Shown here in pieces: positions 13,353 to 19,859 of a DNA stretch of 20,083 bases. The notes beneath the pieces were generated by a model that searched no databases, had not been told where the DNA came from, and was given only the letters and a program-made list of their open reading frames with translations. Made by a program: the position numbers and the translations under genes. The stretch is from a virus. Within the stretch, counting starts at the first letter, position 1. Each line of letters opens with the position of its first letter. The stretch covers positions 1 to 20,083 of IMG/VR virus record IMGVR_UViG_3300047546_001223; one strand, written 5' to 3'.

Positions 13353-13865
13353 TTATTTTATTGTTTCATCCTTTGTATATTTTGACCAATCCGTAAAATG
13401 GTCTCTGCTTTGCATTTCATGCAAGCTATGACACCACACTCCCGGATTTGAATGTTTGTAGTCTGAATCGTCAATCTTAATTGTTGTGTTGTAGTTATAT
13501 AATCTGATGTACGGGATCTTTACACTAATCATGGGTATAAAATTATCGTGCTCACACCACCCACCATCATGAAACCATGGATGTTTTGAAAACTTTACAT
13601 CAAAATCTAACGTTACCCAAATCCCATCCTTTAGAAGGTCATTAATCAATTTGTCCCATTGATCCCAGTCAACGTCAGTAGCAGGATCAAAACTTTGATT
13701 AGCACCCAAGTAAATATGTGGACATTTATTATTCAGTGCCCTTGACAAAATTTCTTCTTTGGGTTGTAATCCCACAACAAACAGAGTCCTTTGTCCAAAT
13801 GCAGGACTATGCTCTACTTCCGTCCCAATAAAAAATGAAACATTTTCATGCCCTTCTCTGTTCAT
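13353..13865 (-). CDS. unknown protein in the dpdA-queD block, 170 aa
   Basis: I do not recognise a family. The protein is soluble and Trp/His/Asp-rich. Segments include FFIGTEVEHSPAFGQRTLFVVG (residues 11-32), CPHIYLGANQSFDP (48-61), WVTLDFDVKFSKHPWFHDGGW (82-102) and NPGVWCHSLHEMQSRDHF near the C-terminus. The density of His, Asp and Cys suggests a metal or substrate site, without matching any known motif. Its ATG overlaps the stop of the 55-aa membrane gene (ATGA). Being cotranscribed between dpdA and queD makes it a candidate extra component of the 7-deazaguanine pathway; this is positional inference. Confidence 0.7.
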   Translation of the reverse strand: MNREGHENVSFFIGTEVEHSPAFGQRTLFVVGLQPKEEILSRALNNKCPHIYLGANQSFDPATDVDWDQWDKLINDLLKDGIWVTLDFDVKFSKHPWFHDGGWCEHDNFIPMISVKIPYIRLYNYNTTIKIDDSDYKHSNPGVWCHSLHEMQSRDHFTDWSKYTKDETIK

Positions 13866-14029
13866 ACTAATTCCTCAACAACACCAAACAGTTCAGCTAA
13901 AATTAATAAAGCGCCTGCGGCAACAAACCAACCGTTAACTAGTGTGACACCTGCGGCTATACGAACAGCACTCTTAGCAATGCTAACGTAAAAATGACCC
14001 TTACTTGGATCCTTGGGTTGAACTTCCAT
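13862..14029 (-). CDS. small membrane protein, 55 aa, nested start in zinc-ribbon gene
   Basis: ATG at 14027-14029, stop TGA at 13862-13864. The protein begins with a polar 12-residue segment (MEVQPKDPSKGH), has a basic amphipathic middle (VSIAKSAVRIAAG), then one strong hydrophobic span from about residue 28 to 50 (VTLVNGWFVAAGALLILAEL) and ends EELV. AAGGAGG precedes the ATG by 6 nt, among the best ribosome sites in the window. It overlaps the zinc-ribbon gene by 29 nt and the 170-aa gene by 4 nt. It fills the otherwise empty 135-nt gap. Function unknown; inner-membrane location predicted. Confidence 0.75.
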   Translation of the reverse strand: MEVQPKDPSKGHFYVSIAKSAVRIAAGVTLVNGWFVAAGALLILAELFGVVEELV

Positions 14030-14186
14030 CTTCTTCCTCCTTGATAATAACCTTCTCGGTTACTTCTAATAAAGAACCACATCTGTTGCATAGAACGTCA
14101 GGTTCAAGTCTTTTTTGCTCGTAAAATGCGCCACACTCGCTGTTAGTGCAATGTAGATTCCACGCATACATTCTCATTGTAAACAT
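14001..14186 (-). CDS. zinc-ribbon protein, 61 aa
   Basis: Two cysteine pairs, C13 and C18 (HCTNSECGAFY) and C33 and C36 (VLCNRCGSLL), form a typical small zinc ribbon, likely nucleic-acid or protein binding. The C-terminus is an acidic, disordered tail (IKEEEDGSSTQGSK) that overlaps the coding start of the membrane protein. The first ATG (14184-14186) is preferred because GAG lies about 8 nt upstream, in the dpdA stop region, while the internal ATGs lack any site. It begins 2 nt after the dpdA stop and may act with DpdA. Confidence 0.75.
   Translation of the reverse strand: MFTMRMYAWNLHCTNSECGAFYEQKRLEPDVLCNRCGSLLEVTEKVIIKEEEDGSSTQGSK
14036..14042 (-). promoter_or_regulatory. strong ribosome binding site of the 55-aa membrane protein
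   Basis: AAGGAGG on the minus strand, 6 nt before the ATG at 14029, lying inside the zinc-ribbon coding sequence, where it encodes Glu-rich codons. This is the main evidence for the overlapping start. Confidence 0.75.
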
Positions 14187-14188
14187 AA

Positions 14189-15748
14189 TTACATCTCAAA
14201 AAAAGCGTCTAATATTTCTTCTTTAGTGCCATCATCATCGCCACCTAGACTCAAATGCGATAAAAATTCATTATAGTCTTTGATCATTTGTCTTGCATTA
14301 GGATTGGCCGGGTCAAGAACATCCTTAGCAAAACTACGGAAGTACAAAATATTAACAGGAACGTAAGGAGAAACTTCATTGGCCTTTGATGACTTCTTTG
14401 ATGGCTTCTTCCAATGCTTGTAGTCTACAGTCTCACGATATGCTTCAACATCTGCAAGACGGTTTGCTTCTTGTACAGCATCAATATGATTGAATACACT
14501 ATGACCCATATAATATAGATAGCTCAGCGTATCCCAACTTGTGCTGTCGCGTTCAGCAAACATTTCATTACCGTTGGCATCTAACTTAGGCTTGCCTTCC
14601 TTGTCTAGTAAAGGTTGCCCTTCAGCTAACTTTGCTTTACCGTTTTTATCTAAATCTCCTGCTGACATTACACATAGGTCTCCCATTGTTAAACGACTCA
14701 TCACAGGACTATGACCAAATGGTGCTGGTAGATCACTACCCTTTAGTGCTTGCTGATCAAATGCACGATCCATAAAGTAACCAAATTTTCCTGGCTCAAA
14801 AAAGTTATGAGCATAGGTCTGTCCGTATGCTGTATTAACAAATGGACTCGCGGCATCAAAACTTAATGTAATATGTGGATTATCATGTACACGTAGTTCG
14901 CGCTGAATAGCTGTTAGATAGCAAGCCCATTGTAGTTTACCTGTACCAAGAAAGTGAATCCAATCCTTATCTTCCAACAAACCATCTTCGCGTAAGTCTA
15001 ACAGTCGGTTAAGTACGCAACTTAGATCCTTCATGTTAATACCTGCAAACGCATAGCCTTCTAAGGTGCGTGATGCATCATCGTACACTTCTGCTACAAA
15101 TGACTTATTGCTAAAGTGCTTGACACTTTCGTACCACTGCTTACTGGTTGCTTCGTCTGTGCCTGAAATAACGTTTAGAAACTTTGTTGCGCCCGGTGTG
15201 CGGTTACGCATAAAGTAATCTAAGTTAAGCAAACTGATGTCCAGTGTATCTTGAAAACTAGTTAAACCTGTTTTTTTGCTTAGTGGTTCTACAGCCGCAA
15301 ACGCAGGAATATCCAACGTCATGCTCCAGTCTGCTGTATGCTCTAGCCACTTTAGAATATCGTTGCAGATTTTAGTACGTGCAGGATCGTTTGGATCCTT
15401 AGCGTTCTTCCAATCAAGTTTTAGAACACCAGTTGCGATCTGGAATCCGCCCGAGTCACCGAGGATAGTTGTGTAACTGCGGTCCCGCTTCTGGACCATT
15501 GCTTCCTCAACATCACTCTTAGCAGGATCTAAATGAGCATGCCCTGCAGAATAAAGTCCGTATGGATAATGATAATAGCTGTCATTCTTCTTTAAGAAAT
15601 CAAGCCCGCCGTTGCCAAACTCAAAGCCTGCAGGAATACGCCAATCGCTTGGATTATCTACAGCCTTCTGTAATTGTTTTGTATAGAAACTGCTGATTGC
15701 GGGCAAGTAAACAGCATAATCTTTTTGACGTTTTCCAAAGTCTGTCAT
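14189..15748 (-). CDS. dpdA: DpdA-like TGT-family DNA guanine transglycosylase
   Basis: 519 aa with the tRNA-guanine transglycosylase barrel signature: LGDSGGFQ (D98 to Q103, substrate-binding Asp and SGGFQ loop), WSMTLDIPA near 141-149, HFLGTGKLQWAC near 265-276, and LSFDAASPF at 295-303, where D298 fits the nucleophilic Asp. It lacks the CxCxxC zinc motif of bacterial tRNA TGT and is longer, features expected of DpdA proteins that insert 7-deazaguanine bases in DNA. Residues 366-395 are two copies of a 15-residue unit. It begins 1 nt after the clamp stop with AAGAG about 8 nt upstream, so it is cotranscribed with replication genes. A tRNA-acting or archaeal-type TGT is less likely in this context. 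Confidence 0.85.
   Translation of the reverse strand: MTDFGKRQKDYAVYLPAISSFYTKQLQKAVDNPSDWRIPAGFEFGNGGLDFLKKNDSYYHYPYGLYSAGHAHLDPAKSDVEEAMVQKRDRSYTTILGDSGGFQIATGVLKLDWKNAKDPNDPARTKICNDILKWLEHTADWSMTLDIPAFAAVEPLSKKTGLTSFQDTLDISLLNLDYFMRNRTPGATKFLNVISGTDEATSKQWYESVKHFSNKSFVAEVYDDASRTLEGYAFAGINMKDLSCVLNRLLDLREDGLLEDKDWIHFLGTGKLQWACYLTAIQRELRVHDNPHITLSFDAASPFVNTAYGQTYAHNFFEPGKFGYFMDRAFDQQALKGSDLPAPFGHSPVMSRLTMGDLCVMSAGDLDKNGKAKLAEGQPLLDKEGKPKLDANGNEMFAERDSTSWDTLSYLYYMGHSVFNHIDAVQEANRLADVEAYRETVDYKHWKKPSKKSSKANEVSPYVPVNILYFRSFAKDVLDPANPNARQMIKDYNEFLSHLSLGGDDDGTKEEILDAFFEM
14564..14653 (-). repeat. two tandem 15-residue units inside DpdA
   Basis: Residues 366-380 (DKNGKAKLAEGQPLL) and 381-395 (DKEGKPKLDANGNEM) share DKxGKxKLxxGxxxL/M. 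They lie after the barrel motifs and look like an exposed, charged loop insertion. Confidence 0.6.
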
Positions 15749-15749
15749 A

Positions 15750-16505
15750 TTAGCTCTTTGCTGGCAACAGGTATGTGTATTCGCCTAGACCGCTGTGTAC
15801 CTTAATCTGCAACAGACCCTTGCTGTTAATACTTAATACCACATTTGAGCTATCGCCTAAACGCATAATCTTTAACACAATATCCAGCGGCCATCTAAAG
15901 TCACTGCTTAGTTCACCATCTACTGCTTCAGCAATTAGAATTTTTGTACGATCACTAGTGCCATCGCCAATATGAAAATATAACTTGCCGTCTTTTGTAC
16001 GTGGACTAAAGCTAGATTCAAATGCGCCTAGTACACTATTAAAGTAGCTAAGGTCCTTCAAATTTTTAGCAGTTGGGACAATGTTAACATTAAACTCTGC
16101 ACCCTTGAATTTAATTTCCTTTAGCTGTTGATTGACTACATCTGCTAACATGAAACGATAGTTTGCATCAGTACCATCGGCCGCTGTGAAAGCTACCTCA
16201 ACCGGTACGTCTTCACCGTTGCGGTTTTGTGTAGTAACTGCTACTGTTGCCGCTTCGTCGTCAAACCCTGGATACTTTAAGTAGCCATCTAGAACGCTCA
16301 TGCGACTGAGACCAACTGTAGCGCCAACAAAGTCTGCAACAGGATTTACTGTTTTGCCTTTGAAGATAACAGTTTTTTCTGCGTCTACAGTTTCAATATT
16401 TGTTTCTTCTAGTGTACCTGAGATTTTAACCATTTCAAAGATACCTAGACTGTGTGTATGTTTTAGAACATCTTTAAGTGTGTCTTTGATGTAATTATTT
16501 GCCAT
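15750..16505 (-). CDS. 45: sliding clamp, DNA polymerase accessory protein (gp45-like)
   Basis: 251 aa, close to the 228-aa T4 clamp. The N-terminus MANNYIKDTLKDVLKHTHSLGIFEMVKISG and the middle VGATVGLSRMSVLDGYLKYPGF follow the gp45 pattern; residues 215-245 (LDIVLKIMRLGDSSNVVLSINSKGLLQI) resemble the last clamp strands. It is a ring trimer that tethers gp43 to DNA and in T4 also activates late transcription with gp33/gp55. AGGAG lies 7 nt before the ATG. Its own promoter candidate sits in the 76-nt gap after the polymerase gene, so it can be made independently of gp43. Confidence 0.88.
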   Translation of the reverse strand: MANNYIKDTLKDVLKHTHSLGIFEMVKISGTLEETNIETVDAEKTVIFKGKTVNPVADFVGATVGLSRMSVLDGYLKYPGFDDEAATVAVTTQNRNGEDVPVEVAFTAADGTDANYRFMLADVVNQQLKEIKFKGAEFNVNIVPTAKNLKDLSYFNSVLGAFESSFSPRTKDGKLYFHIGDGTSDRTKILIAEAVDGELSSDFRWPLDIVLKIMRLGDSSNVVLSINSKGLLQIKVHSGLGEYTYLLPAKS

Positions 16506-16528
16506 AGAGACTCCTGATATAATATGTT

Positions 16529-16557
16529 AGTTTAGTTGATATATTTAGATTTGTCAA
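16529..16557 (-). promoter_or_regulatory. sigma70-like promoter for clamp-dpdA operon
   Basis: TTGACA (16557-16552), 17 nt, TAAACT (16534-16529) on the minus strand. The -35 box is exact; the -10 box matches 4/6. Within the spacer, TCTAAATA (16549-16542) is one base off the T4 late octamer, so dual early/late use is possible. Confidence 0.65.
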
Positions 16558-16561
16558 TGAT

Positions 16562-16576
16562 AATCTTGCCAAGATT
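16562..16576 (-). repeat. short hairpin between polymerase and clamp genes
   Basis: AATCTT, GGC, AAGATT: a 6-bp perfect stem with a 3-nt loop, 5 nt after the polymerase stop codon and 4 nt before the -35 box. There is no U-tract, so it is at best a weak terminator; an operator or an mRNA 3'-end stabiliser are alternatives. Confidence 0.4.
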
Positions 16577-16581
16577 TCAGA

Positions 16582-19296
16582 TTAAAATTCAAAAAATTCT
16601 TGTAGTGCTTCACTATCGTTAGCACGTTCGATCTCCCAACCCATCTGACCTAATACGTTCTGCACTTTCTTATCTAAGACTGCTGTTTCCATATCTGATT
16701 CATCAAACGGTAAGTCCTTGAACCATTGCGGTAAGTTAAGTTCGTCTGTTGGATACGCAATACTACTATAACCCATTGGGTTATTCTTCAAGCGGCACAC
16801 AATTACTTTGGCACCATCTGTGATACTCATACTGTATTGATCACCGTTTGCTTGTTTTAACTCGTTCCAATTAATACTTGCACGAACGTGTCCAGGGATA
16901 GTATTATTAGTAGATTCCTCTTTGAGATCGTTAAGGCGTTTCAGTTTTAGATTGTTATCAACTTGTTTAGCCTTTTCAATCTTTTTAGTGTATGCTGTTA
17001 GATTGTTTACACGCTTAGGCATGCCTTTCTTCCAAGGCTCAATGCTTTGGAATTCTTTCTTAAATGCACGAATCTTTTCAATAACTTCTTTTTCAGATTT
17101 GCCACTTAGTGCATCGTTGAGAACTTCTTCTAGAAAGTCCTGCACAAACTCTGGAGTATCACTGCGCTTGATCTCCATGCCCATAATCTTTAACTTACCG
17201 CCTTCGGGTTGATATCCTTCAATATCCCAACAGTTAATAGCGTAACGCTTCTTGGTAATAAACAGTCCAGCGCGGCCAACAACTTCACGACCAGCTTTTA
17301 AAACTTTGCCGTTTTGTGGTGGTACATTAAATGCATCCTTAAGGAACTGAGGAAACGCCTCACTTACAGTATCGCTGATATGGTCATATAGTTTTACTGC
17401 GCCGTCTAAATCAAGCTCGGAGTCTTTTGGTAGTGCTGGTACGGCAGTAAAATACACTGAGTCAGTATCACCGTAGATAATGCAATCGCCAACGTGATCA
17501 TATGAACCTGTAAGCAATTCATTGGTCTTTGACGCCATAAATTTAGTAATGCTACGACCAGTTAGTGTAGTACTTTGCCCAATACGTTTATCAAAGAAAC
17601 GACAGCCCGGATTTAGAATAGCACCGTACAAGCTGTTTAAGTTAATCTTCTTAACCAGCTGACGCTTATCCCAGAACGCTTTCTCCTCGGGTGTAGTAGC
17701 ATCTTTCTTCTTGGCTTGTAGTTCTTTACGTTCGCTATACCAACGCTCTAGCAAACCTGGAACAATGCCCTGAAAGTCTGTTTTAAAGATAGTACCATTG
17801 GCACTGATGTTCCATGGCTGGCCGCTATGGAAGATCAAGTTGTAAATGTCGGCGCCGGTGCATTCTATACTCTTGCCATCCTCCATATCTAAATGAAGAA
17901 TTGTGCTAGTATCTTTGTTCATTATGAGCTCATACTCATTACACGCAAATTTACCTAACCAAGCATCAGCAAAGCTCATTGCTTTAAGTGGCAAACCATC
18001 TTCGTCGCACCAACGACCTGTTGTCTTATCGCGGATTTCTTTTTCCGTATACTCTAGACGAACCTGGCCAACAATAGTTTCAGCGGCCATATTGAGTGCG
18101 CGGAACACACTAGGATATAGACTGTTAATATCCATGCTGCCTACCCACTCATGGTAACCTTTCTTTGGAAAGGCAACATAAGCACCAGCAGCCTGTGTAT
18201 CTGTATTTTCTTCTCGCTTGCGGTCTGGTACAACAAATCCTCTGCGATGGGCTTCGTTAATAATAGCCTGCTCAGTGGTTGCAACAGCACCCATGGTTGT
18301 AGGCAACAAAACGGTATTGTCGTGCGCAATAGTATTAGCAAGATCAATAAATTGTAGCTTTTTGTCTAGCTTGGCTAACAGCATTGTATCTTGAATGTTA
18401 TATTCTAAGAAACGCTCAAAGTCATGATTATATAACCTATCCAGACTTCCCTCATATGGAACCTTACGTTCGCCAATTTCCATCTCGCCAATATAATCCA
18501 ATCGATAACTGTGACGCTCTTCGTAATTATACTTTCGATACAATTGCATGTAGTCCAGGTGTACGCGACCAGTCAAGTCGTATGTTACACGCTCACTACC
18601 GTATGCTTCGTATGTTCTCTCTTTTGGATATTGGTCCCAAAGACATAATCTACGAGTTTCGCTTTTCCCTAAAACTTTAATAATTCGATGGACCACATAT
18701 GGAATATCATAGCCTTCGCTGTTCCAGCCACTGACAATATCGGCGTCATCAATTAACGTTAGAAATGTGTCTAGCATTTCCTTTTCCGTCTTGAACAGTA
18801 TAACTGTGGGCATGTTTGACACAATACTTTGCGCTTGCTCCCAACTAAGTGTGCGGGGCGGCACAGCAAGACAGACCATAGTGTCCATCCAATCTAAGTA
18901 TACGCCAATTGCTGTAATAGGCATAAACGCTTCTTCGGGGCTAGCATAGCCGCGCTGTGGATCAAAGTCCACCTCAATATCAAAGAATGCTGTTTGTAGT
19001 TTTGGTGTTTCTGCGCCAGTATAGTGTTTAGCGATCGTTTTATTTACTGGCTTGATATCGCTTTCGAATGTCTTATTTGAGCGATTGATTGCTACGTTTT
19101 TTCTAAAGTCTTTGATGTTGCGACAACGCATTTCTGCAACGGGCTCTCCATAGATACTTCTATGACTGCCTCGAGGGTCTGCAACATAAAAATTATATTC
19201 AGGCTTATGTTCTACAAGAATTCTTTGCCCGTTTACACGTTCAACAACAAAGACAATATCCTTGTCCTTGTGGTGAAAGGCATCCACATAACTCAT
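16582..19296 (-). CDS. 43: B-family DNA polymerase (gp43-like)
   Basis: 904 aa, matching T4 gp43 (898 aa). The 3'-5' exonuclease motifs are FFDIEVDF (D106, E108), WNSEGYDIPY (191-200) and YNIQDTM (299-305). The polymerase motifs are MDINSLYPS (motif A, 388-396), KKINLNSLYGA (motif B, 549-559) and YGDTDSVY (motif C, 608-615), followed by KKRYAINCWDIEG. The gene appears intact, with no frameshift or intein. It is the replicative polymerase, working with the gp45 clamp immediately downstream. GGAG lies about 9 nt before the ATG. A near-consensus promoter lies 47-75 nt upstream, overlapping a terminator hairpin. Confidence 0.97.
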   Translation of the reverse strand: MSYVDAFHHKDKDIVFVVERVNGQRILVEHKPEYNFYVADPRGSHRSIYGEPVAEMRCRNIKDFRKNVAINRSNKTFESDIKPVNKTIAKHYTGAETPKLQTAFFDIEVDFDPQRGYASPEEAFMPITAIGVYLDWMDTMVCLAVPPRTLSWEQAQSIVSNMPTVILFKTEKEMLDTFLTLIDDADIVSGWNSEGYDIPYVVHRIIKVLGKSETRRLCLWDQYPKERTYEAYGSERVTYDLTGRVHLDYMQLYRKYNYEERHSYRLDYIGEMEIGERKVPYEGSLDRLYNHDFERFLEYNIQDTMLLAKLDKKLQFIDLANTIAHDNTVLLPTTMGAVATTEQAIINEAHRRGFVVPDRKREENTDTQAAGAYVAFPKKGYHEWVGSMDINSLYPSVFRALNMAAETIVGQVRLEYTEKEIRDKTTGRWCDEDGLPLKAMSFADAWLGKFACNEYELIMNKDTSTILHLDMEDGKSIECTGADIYNLIFHSGQPWNISANGTIFKTDFQGIVPGLLERWYSERKELQAKKKDATTPEEKAFWDKRQLVKKINLNSLYGAILNPGCRFFDKRIGQSTTLTGRSITKFMASKTNELLTGSYDHVGDCIIYGDTDSVYFTAVPALPKDSELDLDGAVKLYDHISDTVSEAFPQFLKDAFNVPPQNGKVLKAGREVVGRAGLFITKKRYAINCWDIEGYQPEGGKLKIMGMEIKRSDTPEFVQDFLEEVLNDALSGKSEKEVIEKIRAFKKEFQSIEPWKKGMPKRVNNLTAYTKKIEKAKQVDNNLKLKRLNDLKEESTNNTIPGHVRASINWNELKQANGDQYSMSITDGAKVIVCRLKNNPMGYSSIAYPTDELNLPQWFKDLPFDESDMETAVLDKKVQNVLGQMGWEIERANDSEALQEFFEF

Positions 19297-19342
19297 CTAA
19301 ATTATCTCCAAGCATCATTTGCGGCTGACGCACTACCAAGTA

Positions 19343-19371
19343 ATTATATATTAAAATAGGGGGATAGTCAA
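19343..19371 (-). promoter_or_regulatory. near-consensus sigma70 promoter for DNA polymerase
   Basis: TTGACT (19371-19366), 17 nt, TATAAT (19348-19343), minus strand: 11 of 12 consensus bases. The -35 box begins in the loop and first stem base of the upstream terminator hairpin. The predicted start near 19336 gives a leader of about 40 nt. Confidence 0.85.
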
Positions 19372-19377
19372 TCCCCC
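19350..19377 (-). terminator. rho-independent terminator after dsbA
   Basis: GGGGGAT, loop TGACT, ATCCCCC (19377-19359) followed by TATTTTAAT. A 7-bp G:C-rich stem and a partly U-rich tail, 9 nt after the dsbA stop codon. Confidence 0.75.
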
Positions 19378-19385
19378 ATTTGAAA

Positions 19386-19649
19386 TTAAAGTGTTTTACC
19401 AACTGCTTCTAAGATGGTCTCAAGCTCATCAAAGTTATTACGCTCATCAGTGAATTTAGCCTTATGCGCAATTCTGATAGCTTTATTTAATGTTGCTGAC
19501 TTGATATCCATTTCTTCAGCAATGGCAGTAACAGTATCTCTAAGTCCTTCCTTAAGAGTATCAATTTCGTATTGCACTTGGCAACCTTCATCAATGAGTT
19601 TCTTAAGACGTGCCTTTTCCTCGGCATTGAATGTTCTGTTATAAGCCAT
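19386..19649 (-). CDS. dsbA: DsbA-like dsDNA-binding protein (late-transcription-associated)
   Basis: 87 aa, similar in length and pattern to T4 DsbA (89 aa). The helical core LRDTVTAIAEEMDIKSATLNKAIRIAHKAKF lines up by eye with the T4 segment that pairs a deamidase-like helix with a basic helix, and it ends in an acidic helix (FDELETILEAV). T4 DsbA binds double-stranded DNA near late promoters and stimulates transcription. The N-terminal half (ARLKKLIDEGCQVQYEIDTLKEG) is a charged helix. GAGG lies 6 nt before the ATG. The gene is followed by a strong terminator, making it the last gene of the upstream operon. Confidence 0.7.
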   Translation of the reverse strand: MAYNRTFNAEEKARLKKLIDEGCQVQYEIDTLKEGLRDTVTAIAEEMDIKSATLNKAIRIAHKAKFTDERNNFDELETILEAVGKTL

Positions 19650-19656
19650 TGTTACC

Positions 19657-19857
19657 TCAATCTATGTTTGTGTTAATATGTATATCTAGTTGTTGCTGAG
19701 GGGAAGGATTACTGGCCACTTCTACGTAGTATGAAGTTTTGAATCCTGGCATTTGATCAAAACTGATTTGCTCGAGGATACGTCGATCTTTAATTTGGTT
19801 GCCTTGTTCATCATAAGCAACAAATTGGTTGCCAATAAAATGAACCTCAACTCGCAT
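19657..19857 (-). CDS. hypothetical protein, 66 aa
   Basis: Small beta-rich-looking protein starting MRVEVHFIGNQFVAYDEQGNQ, with a DRRILEQISFD middle and an Asn-rich, hydrophilic end (QQQLDIHINTNID). Not recognised. I prefer the ATG at 19855-19857, 2 nt after the stop of the upstream gene, over an in-frame TTG at 19878 inside that gene. GGAAG lies about 12 nt upstream, rather far. It ends 7 nt before dsbA, so it belongs to the same transcript. Confidence 0.6.
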   Translation of the reverse strand: MRVEVHFIGNQFVAYDEQGNQIKDRRILEQISFDQMPGFKTSYYVEVASNPSPQQQLDIHINTNID

Positions 19858-19859
19858 TG

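Noticed and set aside
16562-16576. Hairpin after the polymerase gene as a true terminator
   Set aside because: The stem is only 6 bp with a 3-nt loop and lacks a U-tract, so it was listed as a repeat only.
18141-18680. Plus-strand and alternate-frame open frames inside the polymerase gene
   Set aside because: They are antisense or out-of-frame shadows of a gene with intact exonuclease and polymerase motifs, and show no ribosome site or domain.
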